NCBI RefSeq assembly: GCF_910596095.1 | Contig: NC_056550.1 | Coordinates: 15,408,501-15,472,500, forward strand | Length of the DNA: 64,000 nucleotides | Direction: 5' to 3' | Source: Thunnus maccoyii | Taxonomy: Eukaryota; Chordata; Actinopteri; Scombriformes; Scombridae | In this document: positions 26,222-37,000 of the stretch, in pieces | Layout of the letters: each line of letters starts with the position of its first letter | Numbering within the stretch: the first letter of the stretch is position 1 | The notes under the pieces: generated by a model | Told to the model about the DNA's origin: nothing | Seen by the model: only the letters and a program-made list of their open reading frames with translations | Database searches by the model: none | Translations under genes and position numbers: made by a program

Positions 26222-28943
26222 ATGATCTCTCACACACACATGCAAGGTTGTTCAACACATGTGACAATGATTAAAAACAAAGAAAAAGTTTCCTTATAAA
26301 CAAATTAGACATTTCATTAACATTTCTAAGTTTCTTTTCTTGTTTTTTCAAAGAGCATAACATACTGAAATACATAGATGAAGTTTTAAGAGGGAGGAAG
26401 CTTGATATTTGGTGCTAACCAGCTGAGTAGTGGCAATCGAACAAAGCAAGCTTTATAGAAACACATATATGATTTAGCGTAAGACATAATAACACATTGT
26501 TACCTGTAGCTGGCATACAGGTAATTTCCCTTTAAATCTACAGTCACGTTAAACCATGAAGGCTCTACTGTATCCTTATCCTACTACCAGCAGCTATACC
26601 TCCGACTCTCCTGGACCAGGGATTAGGATTACGCTACTTTAAAGATCTTTTCTACCTTCTGTGCTGATCTTTCAGAGGCTTTGTTGCGGCGTTTAAAGAG
26701 ACATCAGTGTATATAATTGTAACTTTAGACATATTGGCATCATATTAATGCCTGCTATCATGATATTTATCCAATTCATAGACTTCTCTTGTGCATATTC
26801 TACAACTTGACATAATTGTTTAATTAATCTGAAATTTCCCCTCTGTTATTAAGTGCCATTGTTGCACAAATACATGAGAAATGTTGTTATAAGACATTAA
26901 CGTATGATAAAAGACACTTATATAAAGAAGACAAACAACTTGTAAACCACAGAAAGTCCTCACACTCAAATCTCAGAGACTGAAAACAATTTAGAATTTG
27001 TTTAAAAGCGACTTGTCTTTTAATTCAGCATTTAATTCAACAGCTGCTCGGAATAAGAAATGTTTATATCTATTACATTACAGTATGTGCCGGTCTGAGT
27101 GCTCTGACACATCTCTGCCACCAGAGACCCAGCAGTTTTGGCAGACACATGAATTAAGAAGACTAAACATTTTGATCCTAGCTGCACCGAAAGGCCTCTG
27201 TTGTCTGTTTTGTGATCAGGGCCACAAACAGGATTTAATAAAATACTGAGGTCAGGAGTTCAGATTCCTTCAGTGCCACCCCACCTGCAAAAGAATTGTT
27301 TGACTAGACACCCAAAAAACCTTAATATTACATTTCTTTCACATTACATTTATTCACTTAACATTTCAGTTATATATTCTGCACATTTTATCTCTCTACA
27401 TAATGGTCTAAATGCTGCTTTAAATAATTCTCCACACTGCCAGGTGTATAATTTTGGGGGATAAATGCTAAATCCATTAAATTGACTTTTATTGAACTTA
27501 ATTGTTTTGCATGAAAACATGTACAGATACTGACTGTGGAGAATATCAGAATCAGCCTTAAAAACCAAATTGTCTGTAACTGTAGAATGTAAACTGTTAA
27601 TCAAAAGCTCCAAATTTCCAGAGAGGGTACAGAGGACATGAAATAAACATGTACAATAAGAGAATCTTGTAGGCTAAAGATGAGGTTATTCTCTTGAAAG
27701 AAAAATCTACATTTCAACAAGACTGTGGTCTGAGATTAGTGATAAATCAACAAGCGATTACTCATCAACATTTCCCTGTTTGGCTGAAATATATCTTCAG
27801 AATGTATATCCAGTCTGCAAAACAGATGGAAGCTAATAATGCCTTGTAAGTGAAAATCCTGAATTAATAAATGTTTTTGTATTAGTTTCTGTTAATGGCC
27901 AGCTGTGTGTCTTTGTGGACTTCGCTTTTTAATTTACCACAGCATCACTAGTTAGTATAGTAAAGCCTGATTGCATTGTAAACAGGGTTTTGTGTGTGTA
28001 TGACTGCATTGTGCACCTGACCTCATCTGTGTGTACTGTAAACACAGAAACGTTGGATAGATGGAAAGCCTGTTTCCAGACCCTAAAACAAGTCCAGAAT
28101 AGACAGATGACACCAATGTAATGAATTCTTGACCCACAAATTTAACTCATCTGAGTGGATTCTATTTTTGAGATTGATTTTATGCTGAAAAATGGCAAAT
28201 CTGTGGAAAAGGAAGTCATGACTAAAATGAAAAAGTCATTATTACACTGCACATTTGTATCATCATGACTGAGCAAAATAAGGAAAGAAAAAGTGACATT
28301 TTCTTCACATTCTGGGAATCTGCTTGTCTCTACTGAGTGGGGGAAAAACTGTAAATGAAGCTCTTTTGGGTTCCTCCCTCTGAGTTACAAATTTAATCCC
28401 CACAATACTGGGACACTGTCTCTTTAAAGCGCAGAGGGAGGCGTGTAAGGACGTCGAGAAGTGGTGCGCTTTGACGGTGTGCGTCCAATGTCTTATGAAT
28501 GACAGCCGATGTTTCAGGTTATGTGACATTGTAGCACTGCGGGACACTTTAGCACCAACGTGACTTACATCGGGTGTCTGGTCTGCAGGTGAATAAGAGG
28601 TAGGGTCGCCGGTTGAGATGCGCCCCGGCTGTTGGTTTTACGCGGAAAGGAGCGTGGCGCACGGTTCTGCTTCCTGAGGTTACCAAACAGCCTGAACGGT
28701 CTCATGTCTGCTCCGTGGATTTGCTTAACCTGCGAATTGAAATTTAACCTGATTAGCTGAGGAGAGGACTGACGTTTCTCACATCGAGAGAGGGTTTTTT
28801 TTATTTTTTACACCGGCAGATCCTGGAGGAATGTGTTTAACTTAAAAGTGCCTTTACAAGTAGACTTGCTCCTCCTGCCATCTGGACTCTAGTTCTTCTC
28901 ACAAAGTGCCAAACTCTAAGTTTACAGGTGGTTTTCCTTGCGC
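26222..28943 (+). other. gde1 3' UTR, intergenic DNA and mcrip2 5' region
   Basis: AT-rich gde1 3' sequence carries AATAAA signals at 27237-27242, 27642-27647 and 27866-27871; which one is used cannot be decided here. From about 28420 to 28680 the sequence becomes CpG-richer and probably holds the mcrip2 promoter and first, non-coding exon. A donor-like CTGCAG|GTGAAT lies near 28589 and an acceptor-like TTTACAG at 28921-28927, so the start codon may sit in a second exon. No other coding region was seen. Confidence 0.5.
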
Positions 28944-31900
28944 ATGATGTACACAATTACAAGAGGTCCCAGCAAACTGGTCACCCAGCGACGGACAGGT
29001 AACAACCAACTTGCAACCCTTAAACACTCATTGATAGATCCACCAGGCGTTCATCTTGTTGGATAATGATTCATTTGGAACCTACATGTGCATATGTTCC
29101 TACTTTCTAGGGCCTACACAGCAGCTTGACAACAAAATTAACGACTTCAAGCACAAACAAACGTCCTGGAGCATGCCTGAGTAAGTGTCCAACTTCTGGA
29201 GAGACAGCTCCATGTAATGAAAAACCACCAAAATGTTCTTTTGTGCTGTTTATTCATGTGTGTCTTAAAGGTTTTGGACATTTTACAAGGACCAGACTTA
29301 CTTGGCAGATTAATAGTGTTGGTTAAAGTGTGTGACAGTGTCCTAGCAGCAGTGGATGTCATCAGCTTGAGACAGGCAGTGTCCATCAGCGAAGGACTGA
29401 ATGATTTATAACACACCTTCAGAACCAAGGCTGAGTGTGCCTGCTTGGCTGTTGTCATGCCTTTGAACCAGCCTCTATGTGTGTGTGTGTGTGTGTATGT
29501 GTGTATGACCTTGTGGGAAGGCAAAGGTGGCACATGGTCCTTCATTCAGCTGTTGCAATCTCTAACTCCTGCACAACCAACCTTGCTTGACTTTTAAGAA
29601 ACATCCTGCTGGAAAATAACAGTGGCAAGTCATGTGTATTATTTTCAGAAATCATTAGACTATTTGTGACATGTTTTCTTTCTTTCTCCTTGTGCCCACC
29701 AGCCTTCCTGCACCCAAGATAGTTTTCAACCGTCTGAATGGTAAGAAGTACCATCACCCTACTCCGGCTCTGCCCGCAGACAATCAGCATGAAGAGAGCT
29801 TCACCCCTGCACACGAAGAAAACGTCAAGTTTGTCTATGATGGTAAGGAAATGAATGAATGGTCTGACTGGAAATACAAGAATATGACGCTAGACAATAC
29901 ACATTGTACCATCTTCCAGCCCGTCCCTCACCGGCTGTTTTGTGAATGACTTTGTTTTACTATCAGAGTTTATAAGAACTGCTAACCAGCCCCCCTCCCA
30001 GGCCTCACCCACACAGCTGCTCTGACACTGATAGGCACCTAACAGAGAGCCGCTCTCACACCCACATATCATGCTCCCCATGTCCCCCGCTGCCACACGT
30101 GCTGAACAAAACAGGATTTTTGGCTTTGACTTCATGCACGCCAGCCACCAGGGAAAGAGGCTTGTTGTCTGCTTTGAGCAGCAGCAACAAAGGGGTCTGA
30201 CGGGTTGAAGGGTTTTGCTGGGTCTGGGTGAAACTTTACACAGTGACCCAGTTTTGAAGTGTGTGGCTCTCTTTGGCATTCACAGACTGGTTTAGTCTCC
30301 AGGAGACTTCATTTGGCTCAGACGCTCTTACTTTTCTGTGTCCTGTTAGTTGTTGGCATTGAAGCTCAGCCACGGCAGCTCATAAACAACTTCAGTAACC
30401 TTGTCGTTGAGCAGACAAGGACACAAAGTAGGCCCGACCTCCGCTGTTGAGAACGAATACTGTTCAACTCTCTGAAATACCTCAACCCACGATATAAACA
30501 CTCGTTCAGTTGACTTTTCTGAAAGTCACGACCTGGAGGCCGCTACCAGAGATAAAAATCAGCCACAGTTCACATACACACACTACATGTGACGAGTCCA
30601 CATGTTGCCTTATTTGAAATACAAACGTTTGCCAGGAGTGACATGCCTTTGTAGCAGTTGCCCTTGTGGACTTTACTTGTTTGACACTGTGGGTGTGACT
30701 GACGCTAGGGTGCAGGACTTTTTAACTAGGACAGTTAGGGACATTAGCTATTACCTGCTAATAACAGTCTTAATAGTATATCTTTAGGTTCATCAATTGT
30801 TTAATTCATTAAAGGAGCATGCACCACCATGAATATGACTGTGTTAAATCCTGGTTGATGTGCAGGCTCTGATAGTTGATTAGAAGCTTACTAAATCAAA
30901 TAATGGACATGCATTAGCTTAGAAGTGTTAGTGGTGGCTGCACTGACTGATCTGTTGTGTTTTCAGCGTGGCAGGAGGTGGTGCAGCAGGAGCAGGGGCC
31001 TGACGCGGCTCAGGGAGCAGTCCACTATAAAGAGACCACTCCCAGCCCACACATGGACAGTGAGTACAGCTTCTCCTCTGACACAGTTCTGTCCTCCTCC
31101 GTCCTCCCTCAGCTGCTCATGTCCTCAGGTCATAAGCCTATTTGTTTAATAGTTCATTTTAAGGCTGAACCTAAGCCTAAATAAATCTGTTACAAGTATG
31201 AAAAATAAGAATCGAAGTTTACTGCTTTGATGTTTGGATGACTTCTTAATGTTTTTGTTGTTTAGTCTCTTGTGTTAAAAGCCCACAGTCTTGTAACTGC
31301 TGTAACCTGGACAGTAGGTTATATCATGACAGCCAGCCAACTGAGGATTAGTGGAGCTGCTTCTAATCCTTCCAGCTGGAAGGAAATGAGTAAAGGTTAA
31401 GGACCTGTCTCTCCTCATTGTCCAAATAAGACGTGGCAACTCTGTGACACATCTTTAGATACTAATTTACGTTTCATACTTAATTGTCATGTCAACCCAG
31501 TAGAAAGAAATTTGTCTTTAAAAACACAATACATGGCATGCATGGAGGGAAGATAAGAGGACATTTCCATGTGGTCTGTAGTGTTAAGTTTCAAATTGTT
31601 ATTTGATTTTGCAGACCATAATCAAAATAGTGCTAAAGGCATTAAATGTGCACCCAACATTATCTCTACACAGCCGGTTGGTTGAAGATATACAGTTTTT
31701 TCCTAGCCTGAAAAACAAACTGAATATCTGTTTAGTTTTACTTCGTTATTCAGGATTTTTTATGTTATGTTCAGGAATATCAATGAATCATTGATTATTA
31801 ATTTGTAGGAGCAGTTCCTCACTGTGTCCACTAGAGGGCAGTGAACACTCCTGATTCTTTGATAACCCAAAATAATAATAATAATGACCAGTTATAATAA

Positions 31901-32698
31901 TTATCAGTTCAAGTATAAATATGTGTATAAGTTTTGCTGTAGAATGTTACTGCTGTTATTTGTAATAATTATACTAATAATTACTTCTACATTTTGAGAA
32001 TGAGATATTTAATGATAAATTAATAACGAGTTTGTTAGCAACAAATAGAATGGTGTCACAGTTCCTCACGCATTTTTTTTCCCACCCATATTCTGCGAAA
32101 ACCCACCCCTAACCTTCTCACGCCTCATGCCTAAACCTAACCAACGAAGTCAACAAATACTAGCCAATCAGAGGCTAGTAGTAGTAGGAGAAGGAGGAGG
32201 GCGGGTCTTCGCAGAATGTGGGTGAGGAAAAAAAAAGTAAGGTATTCCTCACTACGACCACTAGAGGGCAGTGAACTAGTCAACTGTAAACAGTGAGCGT
32301 CAAGGCAGACACAATGCCATACTAACTCTTTCGGGCATAACTTTAAATTATAAATTATATTATATAACTTAACTCCACTTGGCACCAAGACATGTCTTAT
32401 TTTTCTATTTCTACATGTTAAATACACACATTACCACTTAGAAATGAGTGACAGAGCTTCCGTAAGGCTGGCAGTTTCCTCCCTGCTTACAGTGTTTGTG
32501 CTGAACTGATAAGAAATACAGAAAGAATAAATATTCTTTAGATCTTTATTTATAATTTTGACTGTGCCAATTCATTTATTTTTCTGGTGAATAATAATCT
32601 TTTGCACTCCTCTCTTTCCTTTCTCAGGCTTTGTGCCGATAGATCTGGATGAATGGTGGGCTCAGCGCTTCCTCGCCAACATTGACAAGCTATCCTGA
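28944..32698 (+). CDS. mcrip2: MAPK-regulated corepressor-interacting protein 2 (MCRIP2/FAM195A), 141-142 aa
   Basis: MCRIP2 is a small, largely disordered protein related to MCRIP1. The family is linked to CtBP corepressor control and to RNA granules; its exact role is poorly known. Coding exons: 28944-28998, 29111-29180, 29703-29842, 30967-31059 and 32628-32698 (stop at 32696). Two adjacent ATGs (28944 and 28947) give MMYTITRG or MYTITRG; human begins at the second, so 28947 may be the real start (141 aa, against 160 in human). Conserved blocks are TITRGPSKLVTQRRTGPTQQ at the N-terminus, PAHEENVKFVYDAWQEV in the middle and FVPIDLDEWWAQRFLANI at the C-terminus. The middle of the protein is shorter than the proline-rich human one. 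The exon 4 donor cuts inside an AGC serine codon. The gene converges on trap1. Confidence 0.95.
31828..31842 (+). promoter_or_regulatory. CTCF consensus match 1, mcrip2 intron 4
   Basis: CCACTAGAGGGCAGT fits all 15 positions of the CTCF core consensus CCASYAGRKGGCRSY. The flanking sequence ttcctcact...gtgaac is shared with the second site 430 bp downstream, so the two may be copies of one repeat. Binding itself is not shown. Confidence 0.55.
32071..32237. mobile_element. Foldback element (about 167 bp) in mcrip2 intron 4
   Basis: Two arms of roughly 40 bp are reverse complements with a few changes: the left arm (32071-32111) contains cccacccatattctgcgaaa and the right arm (32196-32237) contains ttcgcagaatgtgggtgagg. 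Between them is a smaller palindrome, tactagcc...ggctagta (32158-32180), which encloses a CCAAT sequence. The structure suggests a miniature inverted-repeat transposon; the family is not identified. Confidence 0.65.
32258..32272 (+). promoter_or_regulatory. CTCF consensus match 2, mcrip2 intron 4
   Basis: This has the identical 15-bp core and orientation as the site at 31828 and lies about 20 bp beyond the foldback element at 32071-32237. Its flanks (attcctcact upstream, gtgaact downstream) resemble those of site 1. Confidence 0.55.
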
Positions 32699-34048
32699 CA
32701 CTTTTTTTGGATTTGTGGATCTTGACGGACAGTCAGGAGATGAAGGCCTGAGGCAGGATGGCTCACTGGGGAGAGGAAGCCTGGGAGCGGCGGCTCTCAG
32801 CGCCCTCATGTGGTTCAAATGGACGGACAGCACTGGGATGCCGACATAAAAACCACAGTCACTTCTCTTGAACTCTAGCCTTTTAACTACAATCCATCCA
32901 ACTCTGAGTAGTCAGTCTGCAACAGACGGCACACCGGAGGACAAGTCTTGAAGCTGAGGTTTCCCTCATCTTACCACCCGCACAACAGAGATGTAATGTT
33001 ACTTTGAAATGCAGTAAAAATTGTATTTTCAAGAAGCTCTGTACTGACATCTTTTTTTTTTAATCTGCCATTAGAGTGGATCCATGTTTATTCATCTCAT
33101 CACCGACATCTTCATAAACAATGCTGTGAAACCTGTGAAGTATCTATGTTTGACGACTGACAGCTGACAGTTCAGTTATAGCAAGTACATCATCTACAGT
33201 ATATAAATTCTCAGTTCACATGTATTTCATCACAAGAAATATTCCCGCATTTCACGTATTCAGTTCATAACATAAAAGATTAAATAACAAGAAAAAAGGA
33301 TGAAAAGATTAAAAAAAAGACAATGGTAACAGCTCTTTTCAGCAGTTAGGACGTCTTACATTTGTTGCTGGATCATGAGTAATTTTACCACCACTCTCTA
33401 GCATCTTCAAAGCTGTAACTCCACATTTTAGAATAAAACTCTGCTGTGGTGCTTACACTTGTCATTTCAAAAGGATTTTCAAATGCAACTCAAGAGCTCA
33501 GATTGTATTACTTCTACATGTCTGACCTAAATTTTAACACATCTGAATTATTTATTCCCACTTAACCTCCTCGTCTCTACATTGTTTGTGGCTGATTTGC
33601 TTCCAGACTATTCAGGATGTGGCCTAAACGTTTATTTTATTGGACCTGGTCATTAAAACAAGGTATGATCGGAGTGTGAAAGTCACATTGAGATGACAGG
33701 TGTAACCACAACGTTCACAACAGGCCTGTTTGTGGCACATAGTCTTCCTAATATTATTACCAAAGCATGAGGACATAGAAGTCTTTATGGCAAAGCTCTC
33801 TAGGAGGCTGCTAGCACTTCATCTTCACTCCATTTTTTGTTTTAAAGCCTTTTTGTGCGCTCCATCAGCGGGGATGAAATACTCCAGAAGGGGAAACAGA
33901 TGTGATTTAATGGTTTCAGATGAACAAAGGCCTGTAGTGCTCTTCAGAAACTGCAGTTCTCCAGCTTTGTTAGGCCCTTCAGCTGCTGTAAATGCTTCAG
34001 TCTAGCAGGCCACTGTCAGTCTGCACTGTTCATGTCTGCACGCAGCTC
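32699..34048. other. Convergent 3' UTRs of mcrip2 (+) and trap1 (-)
   Basis: The two stop codons face each other across 1.35 kb. On the + strand a variant signal AGTAAA lies at about 33013-33018 and ATTAAA at 33279-33284. On the - strand AATAAA is read from TTTATT at 33631-33636, 33636-33641 and 33087-33092. If the distal sites of both genes were used the transcripts would overlap tail to tail; if proximal sites were used they would not. No other gene was seen. Confidence 0.55.
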
Positions 34049-37000
34049 TCAGTGCTTCTCCAGAGCTTTCGTCAGCAGATCGTTGAGGCGGGAAACCATC
34101 GGCCGGGGGTCGTCGTTCAGGCCTGCTGTGATCATGGCGTTGTCATAGATCTGAAAAATATAGATAAATATTTAGAACTGCACTGGTTGGTTTCAAATCA
34201 ATTATCAAATCATGTCAAAGACAGTAATAACATTTAGTTAATTACCCAGTTGGCCAGTTAACTGAAAGTTAAGTCATTTTACAAGTAAAAATTCCAAAAT
34301 TTTACAGATTATGGCTTCACAAGTATAAATATTTTCTGGCTTTCTTTGTCTTCTATGATAGTAAACTAAGTATATGTAGGTGTTGGACTGCTGGTCAGAC
34401 AAAAACAGTTAAACAAGTCAACTTCAGCTTTGGGAAATTGTGATGCACATTTTTCCTTATTTTCTGACATTTTATAGACCAACATTAATCAAGAAATTGA
34501 GAAAATAACCATAGACAGTAATCAGAGTAAACAATAATGAAATAACTTAGTTGCAGCCCTACAGTAATAATATCCAGTGAAAGGGATGGATGACATGCAG
34601 CCAGAACAGCTAACCTAACAGACCAGTATCTATTGTTTGTCATCTATCATTTTAATTACATTGATATTTTCTGTCACAAATTGAGAGAAATGATTCCCTG
34701 ACAAAAAATAGTCCCCAACAAATGCACTAATGCTAAAAACTGCTGTTTTAAGAAGTTATGGATACTTTATAGTAGTGAAACTATGTATTTTGGGCCTCTA
34801 TTTAAGATTTATGTCTTCAATAGGAACCAGCTAGGCTGAACACCACAAGGAGAGAAGGATGTCAGAAAGTATTGAAAGACTTATACTTTGCTGCTTTTGG
34901 TCTTTTCATGGGGTGTGTTGACAGTACAAAATAACAGATGCAAACCGGCTTTATGCTTTAACAGATATCATTATATAAATCTAACTCAGTTGTAAACCAC
35001 AGTACCTGTTCCAGAAGCAGTCCAGCCAGTTCAGAGTTTGTGTCCTTCAATGCGTGCAACTTCTTGATCAGATCATGTCTAGCAAATGATGGAAAAAAGT
35101 ACAGTGAGAGCTTAACACAATCTACATTATTTAAAACAATCCCTCTACACACACACACACACACAGACTCCTCTCTTACCCTGCGTTGATCTCCAGTGTG
35201 GGCTGCAGGATCTGGGCTCTTTCCTCGGCGCTGCGGGCCAGCTGCTGGGTGCGGAGGAAGTGGCGTGCAGCACCCATTTCAAGCACGGTGATCATAGCCG
35301 GGTGGGTGTCCAGTCGTGGAGTCAGCTGGGAGCCAAGAGTGAAATTGTTTTATGCAAGGTGTGTTTAGGATGAAATATGAGACTAACTTGATAACTTAAA
35401 AAAATGCGACACAAAAAAAAACAGTTGCTCAACATTTAAATACATGATTTCTTCTTAGGAAAAAGAACATTTGAGGCCTTGGGTTTAAATGTTTACACTT
35501 GAGCTCAGTTTATTAATCAACAGAAACCACGATACCAAATCCAGACATACCAGACACACATTTTCTTTACCTTTATGTTGGTGACTCGGGTACTGAGAGT
35601 ATTCTTCATCCAGGCTATCAGGTCGTCCGCCTGCTCCTGTGTCAAACGCTCAGAGGCTGCGGAGGAGAAAAGAAAAACAGGAGTCAGAGTTGATTTGTGT
35701 AGCAGGAGCCATCTCGCTGTCACATCTGTAATCCTAACTGGACACATGAGAGGGAACCAGACCGGGTTTGCTGTCCTCGAACTTCTCCTCCTTGTAGTGA
35801 TCCACCACGATGTCCGTCTCTGCTGAGATCAGCTTCTTCTTGTCGAACTCCCTGAGGTGGAGCAGGGTCAGTTCATCGAACTGCTCGTAGCAGAACAGCA
35901 CCTGCACGCATGATATTGTCACAGTTTTTATTAGTTGACATCTCACAATCTGCCATTTTATCAGTCACTTTTTTTCTACTGTGACACAGAAAACTGACTA
36001 TTGTATGAATTGTTTTATGAATTAACCTATCTGGGTGCTTATTAAACTAAATAAAGTACAAAGTTTAAAGTTTCAAAGCTACACAGTGAGGTTCAGAGTT
36101 TGGCTACAAGCAAAAACATTTTAGACCTTGATTTACATTTGAATACTTGTGTAGCAATAAAGGCATAAGATTATGGTTGCTTCTACATCTAACATGTTTG
36201 TTGCAGTTCAAACAAACTCTGGTGCATCTGCCCATTCACCCGTTTGGTTTGTTTATGCTGAAGTTAAAGCTGCAATTGAAATTCAGATCAACTTCCAATC
36301 CAACTCAAGTGTTTGATGTCTGATAAAAGATACGGTTATGTGATTTTAGAATTAATATATATAGGCTAAACTACTATTAAAACTATCTGCGGATTGTGGG
36401 AACTGTTGAAGAATCGATATGTATAACCAATGTATATGTTTATGCAAGATTTTTTGGTAACCATAGTAACACATATTTACTTTAGGAGATGCTTTTTTTT
36501 TTTTTTTTTGGTCTAGACCAAGTGAACAGAAGGTGTGAAAGCGACCTCTGGGCTAAAGCAGACCAGAAATAATAATTTTTTAAAAAGTATAGGAGGTATT
36601 AAAAGTACAGGAAAATAACACAACTTAATTTCACTCAATACATTTGGGGGATAATGTGATGAGCTACCCATTAGAGCTTTTATTGCATGGGCCTTCAACC
36701 TATTGATTTCTCAGTACACGTCTCTACAGGTTTAATCATCACTGAGAGTCCTGTCAGCCTCTCACCTCCATGTCTTTCTGTTTCATGGCCTCGTAGTAGG
36801 GGGAGTGTTCTGCGAGATGGCGGTTGGGGGCGCACAGGTAGTAGATGTTACGTGTGCCAGCCTTCATGCGGGCGGAGTACTCCATGAGACTGGTCTGCTG
36901 GCCCACTGGCAGAGCTGAAGACTCAAACCTCAGCAGCTTCGCGATATCCTCCTGCACAGAGACAACATACACCGTGTTTCTGCTGTTTTCAACCAGTGTT

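Noticed and set aside
32137-32427. 96-aa - strand frame in mcrip2 intron 4
   Set aside because: It crosses the foldback element, is low-complexity (poly-Leu) and has no homology.
34958-35164. Cys/Val-rich N-terminal part of a 68-aa - strand frame
   Set aside because: The first part is the (AC)n run at about 35149-35164 read in reverse; only residues from HDLIKKL onward are a TRAP1 exon.
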